From Nitrospirota bacterium (GTDB taxonomy: Bacteria > Nitrospirota > Thermodesulfovibrionia > Thermodesulfovibrionales > JdFR-85): a DNA stretch of 64,000 nucleotides. A program made the translations under genes and the position numbers. Shown piece by piece: positions 1 to 8,839 of this stretch. The stretch is from assembly GCA_015492645.1 (NCBI GenBank), contig WGER01000029.1, forward strand, positions 36,244 to 100,243, read 5' to 3'. The notes under the pieces are model-generated. The model ran no database searches, had not been told where the DNA came from, and worked only from the letters and a program-made list of their open reading frames with translations. The number at the start of each line of letters is the position of its first letter. The stretch's first letter is position 1.

Positions 1-530
1 TTTTGGAAGTATCTGAATAGGTTCCACCTGAGCCTCATGGGTAGCCACCTTAAGTCCTTCTGCTCAGATAGATAAAACCTTTCAGGGATAAGTAACAGAT
101 CATACCTTGGTGTGATGGCCCCCGGGTTGTATCTCTTATGGAGAGGCACTATCCTGCCTGTTCCTTTCAAAACAGTACCTGGCGGAAGGGGGGTATGGAG
201 GAATATCCCGGCAGATGATGCTCCTCTCAGATACACCTCCTGTATCCATCCCCTTTCCGTCTTCTTTGGGAGGTCTGCCACTGTAGCAACAAAGGATACC
301 TCTGAAAAGAGTGGCTCTTTGGCATCCCTGTCCAGCAGACGGCAATAGGAATAAAGGATACAGACAATGAGTAGCAGGAACAAGGGAAAGGACCTCTTAA
401 TGCCCCATACTCTGTATAAAAAGACAGCCTGTAACGACAGTAAGATCAATAGAGACAATGGAAAGTAGGCCAGCAGGGACCCAAGGGCGAGCCCTTCAAT
501 AGCGAAGAGGTAAAACGCCAGGGGGTTCAC
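1..530 (-). CDS. ComEC/Rec2-family protein, N-terminal (DUF4131-like) part, truncated by window edge
   Basis: Not in the ORF track. Reading the minus strand from a GTG at 528-530 gives an open frame to base 1: MNPLAFYLFAIEGLALGSLLAYFPLSLLILL...GTVLKGTGRIVPLHKRYNPGAITPRYDLLLIPERF. Hydrophobic N-terminus plus NPG motif resembles ComEC N-terminus. GTG overlaps the glmM stop (GTGA). Confidence 0.55.
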   Translation of the reverse strand, partial: MNPLAFYLFAIEGLALGSLLAYFPLSLLILLSLQAVFLYRVWGIKRSFPLFLLLIVCILYSYCRLLDRDAKEPLFSEVSFVATVADLPKKTERGWIQEVYLRGASSAGIFLHTPLPPGTVLKGTGRIVPLHKRYNPGAITPRYDLLLIPERFYLSEQKDLRWLPMRLRWNLFRYFQ

Positions 531-1870
531 TCCTCACAGAGTCTCCTGATCGCCTCTGCCACCTCTTCTGCTATCTCATGAACCTTCTCTGAATCAGGTC
601 CCTCTACCATTACACGGATCTTACTCTCTGTACCCGAGGCCCTCACAAGGACCCTTCCATCAGGGGAAAGCCTCTTCTCTGCCTGTCTTACCAGTTCATG
701 GACCCTCCTGTCTTCTACTATCCTTCTGTCTTTCACCTTCAAATTAACAAGGACCTGTGGATAGAGGAAGATGTCCGACGTCAGTTCTGAAAGAGGTCTC
801 TCCTTCTTTTTCATCAGATAGAGCATCTGGAGGGCGGTTACAGGCCCGTCTCCTGTGGTGTTGTAGTCAAAGAATACGATATGTCCTGACTGCTCTCCTC
901 CAAGGTTGTATCCCCCTTTTCTCATCTCCTCCACCACAAATCTGTCTCCAACAGGGGTCCTTACGACAGAGATACCCCGACTGTTCAGATACCTCTCCAC
1001 TCCGAGATTGGTCATCACCGTCACAACAACTGTGTCCCTCTGGAGCCTTCCCTCCCTTTTCATCTCCTTTGCCCATACTGCCATCGCCCTGTCACCATCC
1101 ACCTCATTACCCTTTTCATCCACAAACATACATCTGTCTGCATCACCATCATGGGCTATTCCGAGGTCTGCCCCCTGCCTGAGCACCTCCTCCTTCAGGT
1201 GAGTCAGGTCAGTAGAGCCACAGCAGTGGTTTATATTTATCCCGTCCGGACTGTTGTTTATTGGTATCACCTCTGCTCCGAGTTCGCCAAGTACAGTTGG
1301 TGTGATCTTATATGCTGCACCATTGGCGCAGTCAACTACCACCTTCAGCCCCTCAAGTGTTACTCCCTTGGGAATTGTTGATTTTATAAACTCAATGTAT
1401 CTTCCAGTGGCATCTTCAAGCCTGTAGGCCTTCCCTATGGAGGCCCCTGCAGGTCTCTGTCCCATATCACCTTCCAGTACAAGGGCCTCTATCGCCTCTT
1501 CCATCGAGTCAGGCAGTTTAAATCCGTCAGGGCCGAAAAACTTTATCCCGTTGTCCTGGAAGGGGTTGTGTGATGCAGAAATAACTATCCCTGCATCCAT
1601 CCGCATTGTCCTTGTGAGAAAGGCGATCCCAGGAGTAGGGATGGGACCAACAAGGACCACATTCATCCCCATGGAACATATCCCGGAGGTGAGGGCACTT
1701 TCTATCATGTATCCCGAGAGCCTTGTGTCTTTACCTATCAGTATCCTGTTCCTTCCACCCTCTTTCTTCAGGACCCGTGCTGCGGCCATTCCTATCCTAA
1801 CCACAGTCTCTGGTGTCATGGGTTCACTGTTTACCTGGCCACGGATACCATCAGTACCAAAAAGTCTCAT
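527..1870 (-). CDS. glmM: Phosphoglucosamine mutase
   Basis: MRLFGTDGIRGQVN N-terminus, ISASHNP catalytic serine motif, DGDADRC metal-binding motif. Confidence 0.97.
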   Translation of the reverse strand: MRLFGTDGIRGQVNSEPMTPETVVRIGMAAARVLKKEGGRNRILIGKDTRLSGYMIESALTSGICSMGMNVVLVGPIPTPGIAFLTRTMRMDAGIVISASHNPFQDNGIKFFGPDGFKLPDSMEEAIEALVLEGDMGQRPAGASIGKAYRLEDATGRYIEFIKSTIPKGVTLEGLKVVVDCANGAAYKITPTVLGELGAEVIPINNSPDGININHCCGSTDLTHLKEEVLRQGADLGIAHDGDADRCMFVDEKGNEVDGDRAMAVWAKEMKREGRLQRDTVVVTVMTNLGVERYLNSRGISVVRTPVGDRFVVEEMRKGGYNLGGEQSGHIVFFDYNTTGDGPVTALQMLYLMKKKERPLSELTSDIFLYPQVLVNLKVKDRRIVEDRRVHELVRQAEKRLSPDGRVLVRASGTESKIRVMVEGPDSEKVHEIAEEVAEAIRRLCEE

Positions 1871-1894
1871 AGGACCCCCCTCTTATTGTATTGG

Positions 1895-2560
1895 TCAAGA
1901 CTGCCTTTCTCTCCATACAACCCTTACCGCATCCTGCATCAGCCTTACCCTCTTATGTGGAGGTATCAGACGGAGTTTCAACTCACCTGGACCTGGTTCC
2001 CCATTGCGGGTCTCGGTCCGTAACATCTCCTCCCTCAACTCTTCAGTACTCACATAATCTGTATTGGTGACTATCCTTGATGGACCCTCTATCTCAACCA
2101 CAGGAGGTTCAACCTCAAGGACGTATCTGTCTCGGATACCCTTCGAGGTATTGAGTCTTACAGGCACTACCCTCCTCTGCCTCCTGTCAAGATAGAGTTT
2201 GATCTGTGTTGGATATATTTCGGAGATGGTGATTGCCGAAGGCACAGAGATATCCTTCTTGCTGAGTTCATACACCACCTCACCCTCTGTAGTTCCTCTG
2301 AGGTCCACCCTCACCCTCAGGTCTTCCGGTTTCAAACTCCTCAGTATCCTCTCACTACCAAAGAGTGTCACCTTTACAGTCTCTGTGTTCTTCTGCAGGA
2401 GTTCAAATCCCTGAGGGACATTGATATACTCAATGGGGAGTGCTAAGGTCATCTCTGAAACACCCTTTGCGGATATGATATACCACAGCAAAATCGCTAT
2501 CAACAGAGAGACCACCTTCAATCCCAGATTGCTCAAAACCATCTCTCTGGTAAACTTCAA
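1895..2560 (-). CDS. YbbR-like domain protein (CdaR-type)
   Basis: N-terminal TM helix, YbbR-like repeats, position between cdaA and glmM. Confidence 0.85.
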   Translation of the reverse strand: MKFTREMVLSNLGLKVVSLLIAILLWYIISAKGVSEMTLALPIEYINVPQGFELLQKNTETVKVTLFGSERILRSLKPEDLRVRVDLRGTTEGEVVYELSKKDISVPSAITISEIYPTQIKLYLDRRQRRVVPVRLNTSKGIRDRYVLEVEPPVVEIEGPSRIVTNTDYVSTEELREEMLRTETRNGEPGPGELKLRLIPPHKRVRLMQDAVRVVWRERQS

Positions 2561-3333
2561 CGGGACCTCCTTTCGGCCTTTCTCTCAGTGAAGACCCTTG
2601 TGAGGTAGTCCATAAGGGTCGCCATATCCATAGGCCCCTGAAGCCTGCCATATTCAGCCACTGAGATCATACCCGTCTCTTCTGATACCACAACAACCAC
2701 TGCATCTGACTCCTCTGTAAGACCGAGAGCAGCCCTGTGCCTTGTTCCAAGGGAACGGCTGATATCTGATCTAAAGGTGATGGGGAGAAAGCATCCAGCA
2801 GCCACCACCCTCTCTCCCCTTATCACAACTGCACCATCATGTATAGGAGAGGAGGGATGAAAGATACTCAGCAGGAGTTCCTTTGAGACCCTTGCATCAA
2901 GGGGGGTACCGATCTCCACCAGTTCATTCAGTGCCATATCCCTCTCCAGCACTATGAGTGCACCTATCTTCCTGTTGGCCATTGTAATGGCTGCCCTTAC
3001 TATCTCATCCACTGACTTCATCTCTGATGCAGGAGCAAGGGTGGGCATGAAGGGAGGCTGTCCCATCCTGGCAAGGGCCTTCCTTATCTCTGGTTGAAAG
3101 ATGATGATAAGGGCAAGGACCACCTGGGCCCAGAAACTCTGAATGATCCAGTAAAGGGTGTGCAACTGGAGCAGGTCCGACAGAAAGAAAACACCGAGCA
3201 ACACCAGAAGCCCCACTATCATCTGTATCGCCCTTGTCCCCTTTATGAGGAGTAAGACCCTGTAAACAACAAAGGCAACAATAAGGATATCCAGTATGTC
3301 CTGCCATCTCAGATGTCTGAGGAGTTCCTTCAT
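2557..3333 (-). CDS. cdaA: Diadenylate cyclase (DAC / DisA_N domain), CdaA-type
   Basis: DGA (SPIHDGAVVIRGERVVAAGCFLPIT) and RHRAALG motifs, three N-terminal TM helices; start adjusted to MKELLRHLRW. Confidence 0.93.
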   Translation of the reverse strand: MKELLRHLRWQDILDILIVAFVVYRVLLLIKGTRAIQMIVGLLVLLGVFFLSDLLQLHTLYWIIQSFWAQVVLALIIIFQPEIRKALARMGQPPFMPTLAPASEMKSVDEIVRAAITMANRKIGALIVLERDMALNELVEIGTPLDARVSKELLLSIFHPSSPIHDGAVVIRGERVVAAGCFLPITFRSDISRSLGTRHRAALGLTEESDAVVVVVSEETGMISVAEYGRLQGPMDMATLMDYLTRVFTERKAERRSR

Positions 3334-3334
3334 C

Positions 3335-4693
3335 TTATGAGCCGTGGAGGTCTCTCTGGATGGGATCCTCTGATTCAGCCGCCTTTGGCTCAATAGGTAA
3401 AAGGATGCCCACCGTGCTGTTGTCCTCTGTCAGATACTTCCTGGCCACCCTCTGTACATCTTCAGGGCTCACCCTGTTAAGTGCCTCCAGATACCTCTCC
3501 TTCAGTTGCCACCCCCCTTTTATCTCGAACATGCCCAGTAGTTCTGCCTGGAAGAAAATAGAGTCCAGCCCCATCAAAAGCGACGCCTCTATCTGGTTCT
3601 TCGCTTTCTGCACCTCCCTTTCCGATGGTGGAGATTCCTTTATCTCCTCAATCACCTCCCAGAGGGCGTCCTCCAGTCTCTTAACATCTACACCTGATGA
3701 GGCGGTCGCCCCGGTAAAAAAGAGGAAAGGGTCAAGAGATAGAGAACTGTAGGAGGCAAAGGTCGATACCGCAAGTTGTTCCTCTCTCACCACACTCTTA
3801 TACAATCTGCCACTCTTACCAGACAGTATTGAACTGAGGACCTCAAGGGGTGCACTGTCTGGATGGGGGAAAACGGGTGTATGAAAGGCCATAAGAAGAA
3901 AGGGTAGTTGGGCCTCTTTTTTTAGATAAACCCTCTTCTGGCCCCTCTGGGGAGGTTCCTCAGGTGAACTAACCTCATCTGATGGGCATATCGGTGCATC
4001 AGCCAGTGAGTCCTTTATCTTCTCATATATAACCTCTGGTTCTACATCACCTGCAATCACCACAAAGGCATTGTCAGCACAGTAAAATCTCCTGTAGTGC
4101 CTCTCAAGGTCATCCTTTCCTATCCCTTTGAGGTCAGACATCCATCCTATTATCGGTCTTCGGTAGGGGTGCACCTTAAATGCGGTCGCCACCACCTCCT
4201 CATAGAGCAGACTCTGCGGGTCATCCTCATATCTGAGTCTCCTCTCTTCCATCACCACATTCCTCTCATACCTTACATCCTCTTCGGTGAAGGTGAGGGC
4301 CTTCATCCTTTTGGCCTCAAGGGCAAGGGCGATATCAATCCTGTCAGATGGAAGTGTCTCGTAATACATGGTATAGTCTCTTGTGGTAAAGGCATTGTCC
4401 ACCCCTCCATTCTTCTGGATCAATCTGGAGAACCCCTTTGTTCCTTTAAACATCATATGTTCCAGCAGGTGGCTGATACCACTCTTGCCACCAGGCTCAT
4501 CTTTTGATCCTACCCTATACCAGATCTGGATTGTCACCAATGGTGCCTTATGATCTTCTGAGACCAGGACCTTCATCCCATTGGGTAAGAGAAACTCCCT
4601 CACCACCTGTCCCTGATATACAGAGACCTCTGATCCCTCTGCCCGGAGAGGCAACAGCAACACAAGGAGTATGAAAACAGCAGTTATTCTCAT
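3335..4693 (-). CDS. M16-family zinc peptidase (secreted, signal peptide)
   Basis: HLLEHMMFKGT (HxxEH) motif, N-terminal signal peptide. Confidence 0.92.
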   Translation of the reverse strand: MRITAVFILLVLLLPLRAEGSEVSVYQGQVVREFLLPNGMKVLVSEDHKAPLVTIQIWYRVGSKDEPGGKSGISHLLEHMMFKGTKGFSRLIQKNGGVDNAFTTRDYTMYYETLPSDRIDIALALEAKRMKALTFTEEDVRYERNVVMEERRLRYEDDPQSLLYEEVVATAFKVHPYRRPIIGWMSDLKGIGKDDLERHYRRFYCADNAFVVIAGDVEPEVIYEKIKDSLADAPICPSDEVSSPEEPPQRGQKRVYLKKEAQLPFLLMAFHTPVFPHPDSAPLEVLSSILSGKSGRLYKSVVREEQLAVSTFASYSSLSLDPFLFFTGATASSGVDVKRLEDALWEVIEEIKESPPSEREVQKAKNQIEASLLMGLDSIFFQAELLGMFEIKGGWQLKERYLEALNRVSPEDVQRVARKYLTEDNSTVGILLPIEPKAAESEDPIQRDLHGS

Positions 4694-5190
4694 CTCAGGT
4701 CCTCTAATTCGTGGTGCATCTTTATGAACCTCTCTACGGATGGATGGTCCGGGCCAAGGACCCTTTTGAACCTCTCAAGCGCCTCTTCGTAGGAGACCTC
4801 CCTATCGCCATCTATGAGGTTGTCAGCATAGGCCACTATCTTTTCTTCCAGGGTCTCTGGTATATAGTCCCTGGGGGGCAGCCCCAGGGTCTCTGCCTCC
4901 TCCTTTGAAATCCCCGCGCCTATGTGTCTCTCCACTATCCTGATAATCCTCTCATCCACACCCCACTGCCTTGCCATCTCTGCACCGACCACTGCATGGT
5001 TAATACCATGGGTCTTTGTCCTGCCTATGTCATGATATATCGCACCAAGTTCCACCAGTCTCCTATCCACAAGGGCATTTAAAGAGTCCGCAATCCTGAG
5101 GGCAACCCTTCTGACAGCAAGGATATGGCCTCTCAACTCAGGGCCGCAGCCAAGACACTCAAGAAGCCTGGCTATCTCCCTCTCTTCCAA
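4690..5190 (-). CDS. HD-domain phosphohydrolase (HDIG-type)
   Basis: LGAIYHDIGRTKTHGINHAVVGAEMA HD motif. Confidence 0.85.
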   Translation of the reverse strand: MEEREIARLLECLGCGPELRGHILAVRRVALRIADSLNALVDRRLVELGAIYHDIGRTKTHGINHAVVGAEMARQWGVDERIIRIVERHIGAGISKEEAETLGLPPRDYIPETLEEKIVAYADNLIDGDREVSYEEALERFKRVLGPDHPSVERFIKMHHELEDLR

Positions 5191-5196
5191 GGCCCC

Positions 5197-7281
5197 TTAC
5201 TTCTCCTTCTCTTTCTCAGCCTTCTTCTCCTCTATTATCTTCTGGGCTATATGCGGGGGGACCTCTTCATAGTGGGAAAACTCCATGGTATAAAGGCCCC
5301 TACCTGAGGTGAGACTGTGGAGTTGGTTGGCGTAGGTAAGCATCTCTGCCATGGGCACAAGTGCTGTGATCTTCTGGTTGCCACCAGCCTGTGGTTCCAT
5401 CCCCTGGACCTTCCCCCTCTTCGCATTCAGGTCTCCAATAACGGCTCCAAGGGTCTCTTCAGGGGTTATCACCTCCACCCTCATGATGGGCTCAAGGAGT
5501 ACGGGTTTGGCCTCCATTGCGGCCTTCTTTATGGCAAGGGAGCCGGCTATCTTGAAGGCGAGTTCAGAGGAATCAACAGAGTGGTAGGAACCGTCATACA
5601 GTGTGACTCTGAGATCAACCATAGGATATCCGGCAAGTATCCCCTCTCTGAGCGCCTCTACTATACCCTTCTCCACAGCAGGTATGTACTGCTTGGGTAT
5701 AACACCACCCACAATCTTGTCCACAAACTCAAAGCCTGCCCCCCTCGGCAGGGGCTCTATCTCTATCCAGCAGTCGCCATACTGTCCTCTACCACCGGTC
5801 TGCTTCTTGTATTTCCCCTGTGCCTTCGCTCTTCCCTTTATCGTCTCTCTGTAGGGCACTTTGGGGGTCTTCATCTCAACCTCAACACCGAACTTCCGCT
5901 GAAGCCTCTGTAATGCGACCTCAATATGTAGTTGGCCCATGCCTGACAGTATCAACTCATTCGTCTCCTCATCTCTGTGGTACCTAAGTGTGGGATCCTC
6001 CTCACCGAGTTTCTGGAGGGCAGCACTTATCTTCTCCTCATCGCCCTTACTCTTCGGGGCTATCGCATAAGAGAGGATTGGCTCTGCAAACCTTACAGGC
6101 TCATACACAACAGGGGCACTCTCATCACAGAGTGTATCCCCTGTGTTGGTGTTTTTCAGTTTTGCCACAACAACGATCTCACCAGGACCTGCTGTCTGGG
6201 CAGAGACCTGTTTCTTCCCAAGCAGGTAGGACACCTGTCCAATCCTCTCCTTGGTGTCTGTGGATGCATTATATACAGTGGAATCGGCCTTCAGCACCCC
6301 GGAATACACCCTCATTACTGTCAGTTTACCTGCAAAGGGATCTGAGATGGTCTTGAACACATAGGCGGAAAGGGGGGCATCCGGTGAGGGATTTCTTGTC
6401 ACCTCTGTATCACCCTTGGGGTTCCTCCCCTTCAGTGGTCTTATACGTGCCATCTCCTCCGGTGAAGGCAGACACAGAAGGACGGCATCCATCAGGAGAT
6501 CAACCCCGATGTTTGAGGTGGCAGAACCACAGACCACTGGTACAAACCTCCTGGTGAGGGAGCCCTCTCTCACCCCCTTCAGCAGTTCCTCCTCTGTCAA
6601 CTCTCCCCCCTCCAGGTATCTCTCCAGCAATTCGTCATCCGCCTCTGCAATCTTCTCAACCAGTTTCTTCCTGTACTCCTCGACCTCCTCTGAGGAGGAG
6701 ACATCTGTCTCTACCCTCTTACCTCCTTCCCATCTGTAGGCCTTCATCCTGATCAGGTCTACTATACCTGAGAAGGACTCACCTTCCCCCATAGGGATGT
6801 TCAGAGGTATAGCCTCTGTCTCAAAGGCCTTCTCTATCTCTCCGATAGCACGTGAGAAGTTGGCATTCTCCTTGTCCATCTTGTTGACAAAGATGAGCCT
6901 CGGTAGTTCATACTCACAGGCATACCTCCAGACCTTGTCCGTCTCTGCCTTCACCCCTGAGATTGCACTTACTATTATTACCGCCCCGTCAGAGACCCTG
7001 AGACAACCCCTTGTCTCTTCAATGAAGTTCAGAAATCCTGGTGTGTCTATGATATTCAATCTATGGCCATTCCAGTCACAGTACGCAACCGCAGAGGTGA
7101 TGGACATCTTTCTCTCTATCTCTTCAGGCTCATAATCAGTAACGGTATTGCCTGCCTCTGTGGAACCAAGCCTGTCAATCATTCCAGCCTGCAAGAGCAT
7201 CGCCTCAACCAGAGAGGTCTTCCCTGCACCGCTGTGGGCTACGACCGAAAAGGTCCTCACTTTCTTCACATCCTTAACCAT
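5197..7281 (-). CDS. Translation elongation factor G family protein (EF-G2-like)
   Basis: P-loop AHSGAGKTSL, NKMD, full-length EF-G domains. Confidence 0.92.
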   Translation of the reverse strand: MVKDVKKVRTFSVVAHSGAGKTSLVEAMLLQAGMIDRLGSTEAGNTVTDYEPEEIERKMSITSAVAYCDWNGHRLNIIDTPGFLNFIEETRGCLRVSDGAVIIVSAISGVKAETDKVWRYACEYELPRLIFVNKMDKENANFSRAIGEIEKAFETEAIPLNIPMGEGESFSGIVDLIRMKAYRWEGGKRVETDVSSSEEVEEYRKKLVEKIAEADDELLERYLEGGELTEEELLKGVREGSLTRRFVPVVCGSATSNIGVDLLMDAVLLCLPSPEEMARIRPLKGRNPKGDTEVTRNPSPDAPLSAYVFKTISDPFAGKLTVMRVYSGVLKADSTVYNASTDTKERIGQVSYLLGKKQVSAQTAGPGEIVVVAKLKNTNTGDTLCDESAPVVYEPVRFAEPILSYAIAPKSKGDEEKISAALQKLGEEDPTLRYHRDEETNELILSGMGQLHIEVALQRLQRKFGVEVEMKTPKVPYRETIKGRAKAQGKYKKQTGGRGQYGDCWIEIEPLPRGAGFEFVDKIVGGVIPKQYIPAVEKGIVEALREGILAGYPMVDLRVTLYDGSYHSVDSSELAFKIAGSLAIKKAAMEAKPVLLEPIMRVEVITPEETLGAVIGDLNAKRGKVQGMEPQAGGNQKITALVPMAEMLTYANQLHSLTSGRGLYTMEFSHYEEVPPHIAQKIIEEKKAEKEKEK

Positions 7282-7291
7282 ATTACCCCCT

Positions 7292-7747
7292 TTATGTTAT
7301 AGATTCAGAAGTATCCCCTTCTGATGAGATGACCTCCTCCACGATCGGTTTGTACTCTATCCGTCTTTCCATCCTTGATGTGATCAGCCTGACTATTACA
7401 AAGGCGAGACCGAAGGCCCCGAATCCCAGGGCAGCGGCGAGAAGATCAGGGTCAAAACCTCTGAAGACCCCCGACAGGATCTCCTTCCCCACTACTGCTC
7501 CGATTATAAGGGCAAGGGCCGGGATACCATAGATGATCACCGAGCCCTTCAGATAGGAATATGGCCTGAAGACCACCTTCACCCTGTCTCCCACCTCAGC
7601 CTTTGCCTGATTAAATGCCTCTATGATCGCTCCCCCCTCTGTAAGCATACACTTTCCCTCTGTACATTTATCGCAGATACTCTTCCGTTCCACAAGGACC
7701 GTTGCAAGGACCCCCTCTGTCTTCTGCACAACACCAATCTCTTCCAT
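7292..7747 (-). CDS. SoxR-reducing system RseC family protein
   Basis: N-terminal small Cys motif (CDKCTEGKCML), two TM helices, RseC/MucC architecture. Confidence 0.75.
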   Translation of the reverse strand: MEEIGVVQKTEGVLATVLVERKSICDKCTEGKCMLTEGGAIIEAFNQAKAEVGDRVKVVFRPYSYLKGSVIIYGIPALALIIGAVVGKEILSGVFRGFDPDLLAAALGFGAFGLAFVIVRLITSRMERRIEYKPIVEEVISSEGDTSESIT

Positions 7748-7792
7748 TCTTTAAGGATTTTAACAAAAAAACCCTCCTCACTTCCAATACCG

Positions 7793-7854
7793 AAATTTGC
7801 TGTTAGAGTTTCTGTCAATGCTATAATAGCGCCCTAAATTGCCGTTAGAGTTTC
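7793..7854 (+). repeat. Two direct copies of AAATTGCYGTTAGAGTTTC
   Basis: 7793-7812 aaatttgctgttagagtttc and 7836-7854 aaattgccgttagagtttc; contains GTTAGAG core also found in attC-like sites at 61-64 kb. Confidence 0.7.
7822..7827 (+). promoter_or_regulatory. Possible sigma70-type -10 (TATAAT) upstream of the candidate ncRNA
   Basis: gcTATAATagc; TTGCTG at 7797 is a weak -35 candidate with long (19 nt) spacing. Confidence 0.3.
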
Positions 7855-7885
7855 AACCACAATGTGAGAGGATTCACACAGTAGG

Positions 7886-8036
7886 TAAGGCGGGTAGTGC
7901 TGGTGAGGCATCAAATTCAGCGATACCTTTAGTGCAGAGGCCAGTGCCACAACCTCTGTGTCTGAAGAAGGTTACAACCTAATGTAATAAAACTCATCGC
8001 ATAATTTGTGTCCGAACCAGCACTGCCCGCCTAAGG
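7886..8036 (+). ncRNA. Candidate structured RNA closed by a 17-bp stem
   Basis: aggcgggTagtgctggt (about 7888-7904) pairs with accagcactGcccgcct (about 8016-8032), single G-U wobble on the + strand; internal cagagg/cctctg stem. No coding ORF here. Confidence 0.35.
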
Positions 8037-8181
8037 AATCTGTCGCATAAATCCTTTTGAGTGATTAAGATAGGCAGCCTTTAAGGTAATACCATGCTAA
8101 ATCCCTGCAGGTGCTGTAAGTAAACGTGGGGCAGTGCCTTGATGATTGAGGATCTGTCGTACACTCCTTTAACTTGGAATT

Positions 8182-8202
8182 CCCCGTGGTCTTGCCACGG
8201 GG
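8182..8202. repeat. REP-like palindrome CCCCGTGG-TCTTG-CCACGGGG
   Basis: Perfect 8-bp inverted repeat in ttggaattccccgtggtcttgccacggggtagttcatt; context resembles RAYT/IS200-IS605-type palindromic units. Confidence 0.45.
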
Positions 8203-8242
8203 TAGTTCATTATCGCGGTTACAAGCCCTGGCCGGATGATGT

Positions 8243-8830
8243 TTAGTAGTTTTTCTTCAGTTCCTTCAGTATCTGTTTGCCTATGTCCTTTAGAGTCTCA
8301 AAAACCCCCACACCCTCAGTGGCTATCGCCTCATAGTAGGGGACATTATTGGGGTTCAGGACCCTCTGCATCTCTTCCACCGGTACTATATTGGGCAGGT
8401 CTCTCTTATTGTACTGGATGGTGAATGGGATCCTCTCCAGGTCATATCCATACTCTGCCAGGTTTATCTTCAGATCCTCCAAACTCTCGATATTTGCATC
8501 CATCCTCTCGATCTGGCTGTCAGCCACAAAGACCACACCATCCACACCCTTCAGAATCAGTTTCCTGCTTGCTGCATAAAAGACCTGGCCTGGTACGGTA
8601 TAGAGATGGAATCTCACCCTGAAACCCCTGATGTCTCCAAGCGCCAGTGGAAGAAAGTCAAAGAACAGCGTCCTCTCTGTCTCTGTGGCTAAGGAGATGA
8701 GTTTACCCTTCTGCTCTGGAGCCGTCTTTTTGTAGATATACTGCAGATTTGTGGTCTTACCACAGAGGCCTGGCCCATAATACACAATCTTACAATTTAT
8801 TTCCCGCGTGGAGTAATTGATGAATGACAC
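8243..8830 (-). CDS. mglA: MglA-like small Ras-family GTPase
   Basis: KIVYYGPGLCGKTTNLQYIY P-loop, VPGQ, NKRDLPN motif. Confidence 0.93.
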   Translation of the reverse strand: MSFINYSTREINCKIVYYGPGLCGKTTNLQYIYKKTAPEQKGKLISLATETERTLFFDFLPLALGDIRGFRVRFHLYTVPGQVFYAASRKLILKGVDGVVFVADSQIERMDANIESLEDLKINLAEYGYDLERIPFTIQYNKRDLPNIVPVEEMQRVLNPNNVPYYEAIATEGVGVFETLKDIGKQILKELKKNY

Positions 8831-8839
8831 TTTCTTACC

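Noticed and set aside
1437-2057. 206-aa plus-strand ORF
   Set aside because: Antisense to glmM/cdaR; no motifs.
7886-8036. tmRNA or firm 6S RNA call
   Set aside because: No tRNA-like acceptor/T-arm or tag ORF for tmRNA; 6S bubble sequence not recognisable. Left as an unassigned structured RNA candidate.
8182-8202. Intrinsic terminator for an upstream transcript
   Set aside because: Followed by tagttcatt rather than a U-tract; REP-like interpretation fits better.
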